This document shows, piece by piece, positions 60,901 to 64,000 of a stretch of DNA of 64,000 nt. Position numbers and translations under genes: made by a program. The notes below the pieces were generated by a model. The model did no database searches, had not been told where the DNA came from, and was given only the letters and a program-made list of their open reading frames with translations. Each line of letters starts with the position of its first letter. Position 1 is the stretch's first letter. The stretch is taken from the NCBI RefSeq assembly GCF_041734735.1, contig NC_134905.1, positions 10,342,214 to 10,406,213 on the forward strand, in the 5' to 3' direction. This DNA comes from Babylonia areolata. Its lineage: Eukaryota; Mollusca; Gastropoda; Neogastropoda; Buccinidae.

Positions 60901-63736
60901 AATCAATTGAAAAAAAAACCCAAACATTTTAACTATTACTTCTTTAAGTGTGTATCACAAGTGAATCCTGGAGGCCTTGCCCCTCTTGTCTTGTTGGAAA
61001 TAAAAATTTTCGTTACGGTCTATATACTACCATGATTTAATTATTAATAGGGTCTTTTTTTCTTTTCTTTCTTTAATCTGTGTCACCTGCTTAATCTATG
61101 TTTACAATTTTCAAACTGTTGACATTTTTCATTTGGTCTTATCACCTTGACCTACATTTATGGATCAAACAAGTCCTGCAACTTTCGCTCTCTTGAGGTC
61201 GTCCAGCTTTAAAGGCAATGTTGTCCAGCGATTTCCCGAAGGCATAGTTATTAAATAAACTACATGTCTGTGAGGGCACAGTTTGCACACAACTACATGG
61301 ACGGTACTGGTGAAGAGGCTCGGTGAAATGAGATTAACGGCTTATTGGCATTCGTCAGTATCTTCATCTTTGTTTTATCAAGTGTTGCTTACAGCCCATC
61401 CAGCCTCACAGGGCCATTATCACGGGTGAAAAAACGGTAAACAATGGTCCTGTTAAGCCTGAAAAAAACAACACAAACTAACAAAAACCACATGGGAAAA
61501 AATTAGGTAAAGTATAATCACATTCATGCACATAACATGCCTCTGAGGTTGACCATTCCATCTCCTTTTCACCAGAGAATTGAAAAAAAACTTACCTGAA
61601 GATACACATAGTTATACATAACATTTGTTTTTGAAGTCGGTTGGTTCTTAAAGGGGTCGTTTGGGTAGTAGTTGTATTGTATTGTATTCTACTGATATGT
61701 ATTATTTTTGTCACAGCAGAATATTCGGGCTGTTCTTCCCGGGGAGAGCGCGTGCAGCGCCACCTATACATTTTTTTCTTTTTTTCCATGCATGTGTATT
61801 TTTCGATGGAAGTAGATTTTTCTACAGGATTTTGCCAGGTACAACCCTTTCGTTGCTGCGAGTTCTTTTACGTGCGCTGCTGCACACGGGACCTCGGTTT
61901 ATCGTTTCATCCGAATGACTAGCGTCCAAACCACCACTTACGGTCTTGTGGAGGGGGAAAAATTCTGGCTAGTGTGGGACTCGATCCCTCAAATTCTCTG
62001 GCTTCCACTAGGCCAACACTTGTTTGCCTGTAGTGTCGTGACTGTGTTGCCTGTAGTGTCGTGACTGTGTTGCCTGTAGTGTCGTGACTGTGTTGCCTGT
62101 AGTGTCGTGACTGTGTTGTCTGTAGTGTCGTGACTGTGTTGTCTGTAGTGTCGTGACTGTGTTGCCTGTAGTGTCGTGACTGTGTCGCCTGTAGTGTCGT
62201 GACTGTGTTGTCTGTAGTGTCGTGACTGTGTTGTCTGTAGTGTCGTGACTTGGTTGCCTGTAGTGTCGTGACTTTGTTGCTGTTGTTGTTGTTCATTTTT
62301 TATAAGTCTTCGTTGTTGTTGTTTTTTTTAAAATTAATCTAAAATGAACGTGTACGTGTGTCAGTCATGTGCTGCTTTGTGGACAGTGTCGGCAGGTGTG
62401 TCTTGGACCTTTTGTGAGGGTTTTGTTGGTCACTATGGGACAGTCTGTCATTCTGTGGTTGTTGGTCACTATGGGACAGTCTGTCATTCTGTGGTTGTTG
62501 GTCACTATGGGACAGTCTGTCATTCTGTGTGAGGGAGTCTACGTCCTGTAACTCCCCGTTGGATTGCTATGGTCGGGTAGCTTGTGTGTCTCAATGACCC
62601 GGAGAGCTATGCCGGCGGGAGATTCGTCTCCTGGTAGGGCTACCCAAGCCGGACAGGTTGAATGGTAAAAACCAGAGAAATAGTAATCCACTGGTCATTC
62701 AGGTTGGGGGTGGTCAAAGGGTCAGCAACACTGTCCCATAAAAAAAAACAACTAACAAATTTGCTGCAGAAATGTTGGGACATCTACCATGGAAAAGGAA
62801 GGTCCTCTGTGTGAATGTCTATGACCCGTAGAGTGTGACAACCCCCACAGAAATAGGGGGGACAAAAAGGTGTGGTGAAACAGGGGGGACAAAAAGGTGT
62901 GGTGAAACAGGGAGGGGGGGGGACAAAATGGTGTGGTGAAACAGTGGGGAAAGGGGGACAAAAAGGTGTGGTGAAACAGTGGGGAAAGGGGGACAAAAAG
63001 GTGTGGTGAAACAGTGGGGAAAGGGGGACAAAAAGGTGTGGTGAAACAGTGGGGAAAGGGGGACAAAATGGTGTGGTGAAACAGTGGGGAAAGGGGGACA
63101 AAAAGGTGTGGTGAAACAGGGGGGACAAAAAGGTGTGGTAAAACAGGGAGGGGGGGGACAAAATGGTGTGGTGAAACAGGGGGGACAAAAAGGTGTGGTG
63201 AAACAGGGGGGACAAAAAGGTGTGGTGAAACAGGGGGGACAAAAAGGTGTGGTGAAACAGGGGGGGGGACAAAAAGTTGTGGTGAAACAGGGGGGACATA
63301 AAGGTGTGGTGAAACAGGGGGGACAAAAAGGTGTGGTGAAACAGGGGGAACATAAAGGTGTGGTGAAACAGGGGGGGGACAAAAAGTTGTGGTGAAACAG
63401 GGGGGACAAAAAGTTGTGGTGAAACAGGGGGGACAAAAAGGTGTGGTGAAACAGGGGGGACAAAAAGGTGTGGTGAAACAGGGGGAGGGGGGGACAAAAA
63501 GGTGTGGTGAAACAGGGGGGGGGACAAAAAGTTGTGGTGAAACAGGGGGGGGGGGGGACAAAAAGGTGTGGTGAAACAGGGGGGGACAAAAAGGTGATGT
63601 GACACACCCTGTGACACCCCCTGACTGCCCAGCACATACCCCATGATGGCGGGGAAGGTGCCGTCATGCATGACGTGGTCCAGGCACACACTGACTAGTC
63701 CTTCCTCGTCATGGATCACTGCTGACCCACACATAC
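36420..63736 (-). CDS. MAO: Monoamine oxidase (flavin amine oxidase), 3' six exons, spliced
   Basis: MAO oxidatively deaminates biogenic amines using covalently bound FAD on the mitochondrial outer membrane. Seen here: complement join of 63640-63736, 50944-51055, 50489-50586, 38695-38806, 38090-38152 and 36420-36560, 623 bases giving about 206 residues. Every junction is GT-AG and the phases match. The reading contains [47 protein letters not shown] and AGERAARE, then a tail-anchor helix and TGA, all in the order known for vertebrate MAO A and B. The covalent-FAD Cys and both aromatic-cage tyrosines (in SGGCYT and GYMEGA) are present. Family proteins are about 520 residues, so this is roughly the last 40 percent; earlier exons lie past the right edge. 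Introns are 12.6, 0.36, 11.7, 0.54 and 1.5 kb. No disabling change is visible, so the gene looks functional. Confidence 0.93.
36573..36649. repeat. (AC)n(AT)n microsatellite beside the last MAO exon
   Basis: Starts 13 bp from the MAO last-exon boundary. In transcript sense it is (AU)n(GU)n leading into the acceptor. Confidence 0.9.
36850..37845. mobile_element. Possible non-autonomous element with inverted ends
   Basis: 36855-36905 (GTCGCCCCTGCATGG, GCGACAATACGTGCAG) is the inverse of 37765-37845 (TGCACGTATTGTCGCCGGCA, ATCCATGCAGGGGCAACA, with an extra tandem copy). About 850 bp of mostly GT microsatellite lies between. It is inside the last MAO intron. No target duplication confirmed. Confidence 0.45.
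37316..37460. repeat. (GT)n microsatellite
   Basis: About 140 bp of TG with regular CATG interruptions. A short block ATCTTATCTGCGAGGGCATA after it recurs at 37651 after another TG tract, so the tract and its flank were duplicated. Confidence 0.85.
38090..38152 (-). CDS. MAO: MAO exon, linker between FAD domain and tail anchor
   Basis: 63-bp exon of exactly 21 codons, acceptor ...CGTGTTTCAG, donor GTCAGTG. It reads [20 protein letters not shown] then E. In vertebrate MAO the same place holds a short linker of the type L-(N)-G-L-x(3)-T-E-x-D-I-W-x-x-E-P-E. The exon is too small and too diverged to notice without the flanking exons. CA/GT microsatellites surround it. Confidence 0.88.
38447..38520. 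repeat. (TA)n then (GA)n/G-run
   Basis: About 44 bp of TA, then GAGAGAGAG and a run of ten G, in the 542-bp MAO intron. Confidence 0.85.
38695..38806 (-). CDS. MAO: MAO exon, C-terminal FAD-binding block
   Basis: 112-bp exon, acceptor ...GTGTTGCAG. It completes the Gln codon and reads [20 protein letters not shown] then [25 protein letters not shown] and the GERAA helix are the most conserved part of MAO-type amine oxidases; the Tyr of GYMEGA is the second aromatic-cage residue. The donor is the non-consensus AGAG|GTCTGT. If not spliced, the frame runs on as VCLTL and stops at 38677. A large satellite array lies upstream in gene sense, starting about 85 bp from the acceptor. Confidence 0.96.
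38891..42827. repeat. Satellite M2: 35/40-bp units, about 100 copies
   Basis: The 40-bp unit is GTGGCAATGTGTTGTGTTGT plus GTCGTGCAGTACTGTGTTGT; the 35-bp form lacks one GTTGT. Sub-variants cluster: four successive GTCGTCCAG units at about 40055-40200, an 80-bp dimer repeated three times at about 40432-40672, and a 235-bp block duplicated at 42381 and 42616. No stop codon occurs in any frame of either strand of the standard unit, so all six frames stay open over long stretches. These are not genes. It lies in the 11.7-kb MAO intron. Confidence 0.95.
42985..44275 (+). mobile_element. LINE K: decayed Jockey/I-group LINE, RT region
   Basis: Fragments in several frames: [20 protein letters not shown] near 43025, [12 protein letters not shown] near 43145, [17 protein letters not shown] near 43395, QYADDIAIW near 43490 (catalytic ADD kept) and [17 protein letters not shown] near 43745. 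Many stops and shifts make it old. It lies between the two satellite arrays. Confidence 0.7.
44287..49540. repeat. Satellite M3: TGTGG-type pentamer array, 5.25 kb
   Basis: About 1,050 pentamers, mostly GTGGT with GTGCT, GTAGT, GTATG and GTGGC variants whose order forms longer repeats (for example a block recurring after 185 bp at about 44490-44862). One strand is almost only G and T. The phase shifts a few times. Open frames here are artefacts. Confidence 0.95.
49545..50285. other. Anonymous intron sequence
   Basis: T-rich with ATT and TTG triplet runs at 50055-50095. No exon or repeat family recognised. Confidence 0.4.
50290..50478. repeat. (ACAGACAG)n microsatellite
   Basis: Imperfect ACAG/AGAC repeat ending 10 bp from the MAO exon that carries the FAD cysteine. 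Confidence 0.85.
50489..50586 (-). CDS. MAO: MAO exon carrying the covalent-FAD cysteine
   Basis: 98-bp exon, acceptor ...TTTGCACAG, donor GTGGGT. It reads [20 protein letters not shown] then [12 protein letters not shown], ending two bases into a Gln codon. SGGCYT is the MAO motif whose Cys links to the 8-alpha methyl of FAD; the following Tyr is one wall of the aromatic cage. The previous intron is only 357 bp and the next is 11.7 kb. Confidence 0.95.
50594..50670. repeat. (AC)n microsatellite
   Basis: In the 357-bp MAO intron, starting a few bases from the exon at 50489-50586. Confidence 0.9.
50944..51055 (-). CDS. MAO: MAO exon (helical segment [11 protein letters not shown]...EALH)
   Basis: 112-bp exon, acceptor ...TTTCATCAG, donor GTAGGT. 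One base completes the Gly codon of the previous exon (MG|F). It encodes [11 protein letters not shown], an alpha-helical [13 protein letters not shown] stretch and QSAEALH, matching the vertebrate segment between PAIMGF and [13 protein letters not shown]. It ends on a codon boundary. Confidence 0.92.
51175..51712 (+). mobile_element. SINE with tRNA-like head, common core and tail type 3
   Basis: Head AGTGGTGGCCTAGTGGTAAC (box A-like); core GATAAACCGAGGTCCCGTGT; then a long (TG)n(CG)n run and a tail GAGCTTGGTCTCTGACCGAA ending in ATCAATCAATCAATCA. The same tail ends the SINE at 58945-59320. Confidence 0.65.
51905..52740. repeat. Old interspersed repeats
   Basis: 51905-51945 has the near-palindrome GACTCACTTGCTCACTTGTG ... 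AAAGTGAGTC. 52320-52510 and 52545-52740 are diverged tandem copies of the repeat also seen at 34040-34215. No coding sequence. Confidence 0.5.
53204..53262 (+). repeat. G-run tract next to LINE H 3' end
   Basis: Runs of 4 to 16 G separated by A or T. It could form quadruplex DNA on the plus strand. It abuts the 3' end of LINE H, so it may be its C-rich 3' UTR. Confidence 0.7.
53264..55124 (-). pseudogene. LINE H reverse transcriptase and C-terminus
   Basis: Reads [72 protein letters not shown] and RLFADDTL. Then a frame change near 54045, an in-frame TGA at 53924-53926, and the C-terminal part [15 protein letters not shown] to GFKSRI. The catalytic FADD is intact. Confidence 0.83.
55125..55845 (-). 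pseudogene. LINE H endonuclease
   Basis: Reads [20 protein letters not shown], then [15 protein letters not shown] (GDFN active-site motif), [31 protein letters not shown] and [11 protein letters not shown] (Asp-His pair). All key residues are present. It ends at an in-frame TAA at 55125-55127, after which the same frame continues into the RT. Confidence 0.82.
55842..56123. repeat. Six tandem copies of a 47-bp unit inside LINE H
   Basis: Copies start at 55842, 55889, 55936, 55983, 56030 and 56077, exactly 47 bp apart, each with CTCTTGGCATGGTAGATGAC. The unit is endonuclease coding sequence. Five extra copies add 235 bp, not a multiple of three, so the frame is broken. Confidence 0.95.
56124..56763 (-). 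pseudogene. LINE H N-terminal region: PHD finger and start of endonuclease
   Basis: Cysteine/histidine set [25 protein letters not shown] and WRCVVCDN fits a C4HC3 PHD finger. The endonuclease starts [20 protein letters not shown] and runs through ETWLDSHV to GGGVLIAV, where a 47-bp tandem expansion breaks the frame. Confidence 0.8.
56766..57280. other. Anonymous intron sequence upstream of LINE H
   Basis: May contain the 5' UTR of LINE H; no clear boundary and no other feature recognised. Confidence 0.35.
57285..57760. repeat. Imperfect tandem duplication
   Basis: 57285-57500 and 57555-57760 share CTGACTGAGTTTTAC, GTGAATCGATC-type units with CCGGACCTCCGAAATC, and TTCTGCACGATCTTC. A related piece (GTAATCTGAATGCCGATTCT, CTGAGTGACCTAGATATC) lies at 53000-53100 on the other side of LINE H. 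Confidence 0.6.
57761..58185. other. AT-rich anonymous intron sequence
   Basis: Poly-A/T patches; nothing recognised. Confidence 0.4.
58190..58394. repeat. Older repeat interrupted by LINE I, left part
   Basis: Similar to 34215-34355 (AATAATTTTTGAACGT and flank). The matching right part is 60783-61000, so LINE I was inserted into it. Confidence 0.5.
58945..59320 (+). mobile_element. SINE inserted in LINE I
   Basis: Flanked by AATACTGT at 58937-58944 and 59313-59320. The 5' module contains CATGCACACCCCCGAAAACG and CTGCCTACATGGCGGGGTAA; the 3' tail is type 3 (TAGAGCTTGTCCTCCGACCG, ending ATCAATCAGTCAAT). The 5' module differs from the SINE at 51175, so tail and head are mixed between families. 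Confidence 0.75.
59321..60745 (+). pseudogene. LINE I reverse transcriptase remnant
   Basis: Reads [36 protein letters not shown], then past a stop [65 protein letters not shown] (ADD kept), [16 protein letters not shown] and SIFLYACEM. Stops near 59697 and 59829, a frame change near 59880 and a deletion near 60525 disable it. Confidence 0.8.
60783..61000 (+). repeat. Older repeat interrupted by LINE I, right part
   Basis: Box B-like GGTTCGAATCTGC near 60820, then AGAGCACATTTTAAC and TGGAGGCCTTGCCCCTCTTG, matching 34410-34560. Confidence 0.55.
61001..61635. other. Anonymous intron sequence
   Basis: No open frame or repeat family recognised. Confidence 0.4.
61640..62025 (-). mobile_element. 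SINE with tRNA-like head, common core and tail type 2
   Basis: Minus strand: head TTGGCCTAGTGGAAGCCAGA with box B GGGATCGAGTCCCAC; core ATAAACCGAGGTCCCGTGTG; tail CTCTCCCCGGGGAAGAACAG with an AATACAATAC end. It is a complete copy of the type seen at 30830-31190. Confidence 0.8.
62026..62283. repeat. Minisatellite M4: 23-bp unit, 11 copies
   Basis: The unit TAGTGTCGTGACTGTGTTGC plus CTG repeats at a strict 23-bp spacing from 62031 to 62261. It shares TGTCGTG and ACTGTGTTG with satellite M2. Confidence 0.93.
62425..62530. repeat. Minisatellite M5: 36-bp unit, three copies
   Basis: GTTGGTCACTATGGGACAGT begins at 62425, 62461 and 62497 with no visible differences; the last copy is a few bases short. 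Confidence 0.93.
62560..62745 (+). repeat. Fragment resembling a LINE 5' UTR
   Basis: Contains GACCCGGAGAGCTATGCCGG, CTCCTGGTAGGGCTACCCAA and CCACTGGTCATTCAGGTTGG, a block I associate with 5' regions of RTE-type LINEs in molluscs; family not confirmed. Confidence 0.4.
62860..63597. repeat. Minisatellite M6: about 27-bp G-run unit, about 26 copies
   Basis: The unit GACAAAAAGGTGTGGTGAAA plus CAGGGG(G)n; a longer form has AGTGGGGAAAGGG. Each copy has a run of 4 to 10 G. The proline-rich minus-strand open frames across it are artefacts. It ends about 43 bp from the MAO exon donor. Confidence 0.93.
63640..63736 (-). CDS. MAO: MAO exon (substrate-domain segment ending PAIMG)
   Basis: 97-bp exon with acceptor ...TGTGCAG and donor GTATGT. 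Two leading bases finish a codon; the exon then reads [11 protein letters not shown], a stretch containing [11 protein letters not shown], and PAIMG, ending two bases into the Gly codon. Vertebrate MAO has the equivalent order: a Cys-Gly pair, an acidic EDEE run, DGSLPAIMG. The donor side is close to a G-run minisatellite ending near 63597. This is the most upstream MAO exon in the window. Confidence 0.9.
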
Positions 63737-63739
63737 CTG

Positions 63740-64000
63740 CACACAAACTGTACCGCTTTTATTCTGTTGTGTAGGGGGGTGTTAGGGTGTAAGTGTGCGT
63801 GAGTGTGTGCGTGTGAGCGAGCGAGTGAGTGAGTGAGTTTGTGAGTGTGTGTTTGTGTGAGTGCATGCGTGTGTTTGTGTTGTGTTTATTAATTATTACA
63901 TGCATATTTCAATTATGCAAGTAATGATGAAGACGACAACGATGATGATGATAATGACGACAACAACAACAATAATAATGATGATAATAACAACACGTTT
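63740..64000. other. MAO intron with GT, GAGT and GAT/AAC microsatellites
   Basis: Sequence upstream of the first visible MAO exon: TG/GAGT repeats at 63785-63880 and GAT/AAC triplets at 63930-63995. No further exon seen before the edge. Confidence 0.6.

Noticed and set aside
62752-63746. Proline/Phe/His-rich frames resembling structural proteins
   Set aside because: Translation of the 27-bp minisatellite; only the last part overlaps a real MAO exon.

Overview
This is animal genomic DNA, most likely from a marine gastropod mollusc. That placement is an inference from the repeat families (tRNA-headed SINEs with a conserved tail domain, RTE-like and RNase H-bearing LINEs) and from intron-rich, microsatellite-dense sequence. 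There are no bacterial-style operons, rRNA genes, functional tRNA genes or CRISPR arrays. By eye more than four fifths of the window is interspersed or tandem repeat.

The one host gene that can be named is on the minus strand: the 3' part of a monoamine oxidase (MAO). Six short exons (63640-63736, 50944-51055, 50489-50586, 38695-38806, 38090-38152, 36420-36560) have matching splice phases. Together they read from the middle of the substrate domain through the covalent-FAD cysteine motif SGGCYT and the FAD-binding C-terminal block to a hydrophobic tail anchor and stop. Earlier exons lie beyond the right edge. On the plus strand two phase-compatible exons (23671-23721 and 30225-30307) may be the end of an unidentified membrane protein gene converging on MAO.

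Layout. 1-4410: SINE pieces, then an RNase H-type LINE (A). 4460-8640: an almost full-length RTE-like LINE (D). 8640-12440: mostly anonymous sequence with a LINE 3' scrap and a fold-back element. 12441-14769: a 5'-truncated RTE-like LINE (E) between 47-bp direct repeats. 15011-23660: a 25-27 bp minisatellite broken by a LINE fragment, by a Tc1/mariner-like transposon that itself contains a young Ty3/gypsy-type LTR element, and by another LINE scrap. 24022-30065: a GATCCAGTGATG array broken by a second copy of LINE A (B) and by a 5'-inverted RTE-like LINE (C). 30428-31190: two SINEs sharing a core but with different tails. 31200-36400: anonymous sequence and old repeats.

From 36.4 kb rightwards everything lies inside or between MAO exons. 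The 11.7-kb intron holds about 100 copies of a 35/40-bp satellite (38891-42827), a decayed LINE, and a 5.25-kb TGTGG-type pentamer array (44287-49540). The 12.6-kb intron holds a CR1-like LINE with a PHD finger, an RTE-like LINE carrying a SINE insertion, and four minisatellites, the last ending about 40 bp from an exon.

The long open frames in the tandem arrays are artefacts of stop-free repeat units. The most useful results are the hidden MAO gene, the 3' tail shared between a LINE family and a SINE, and the layered insertion history.
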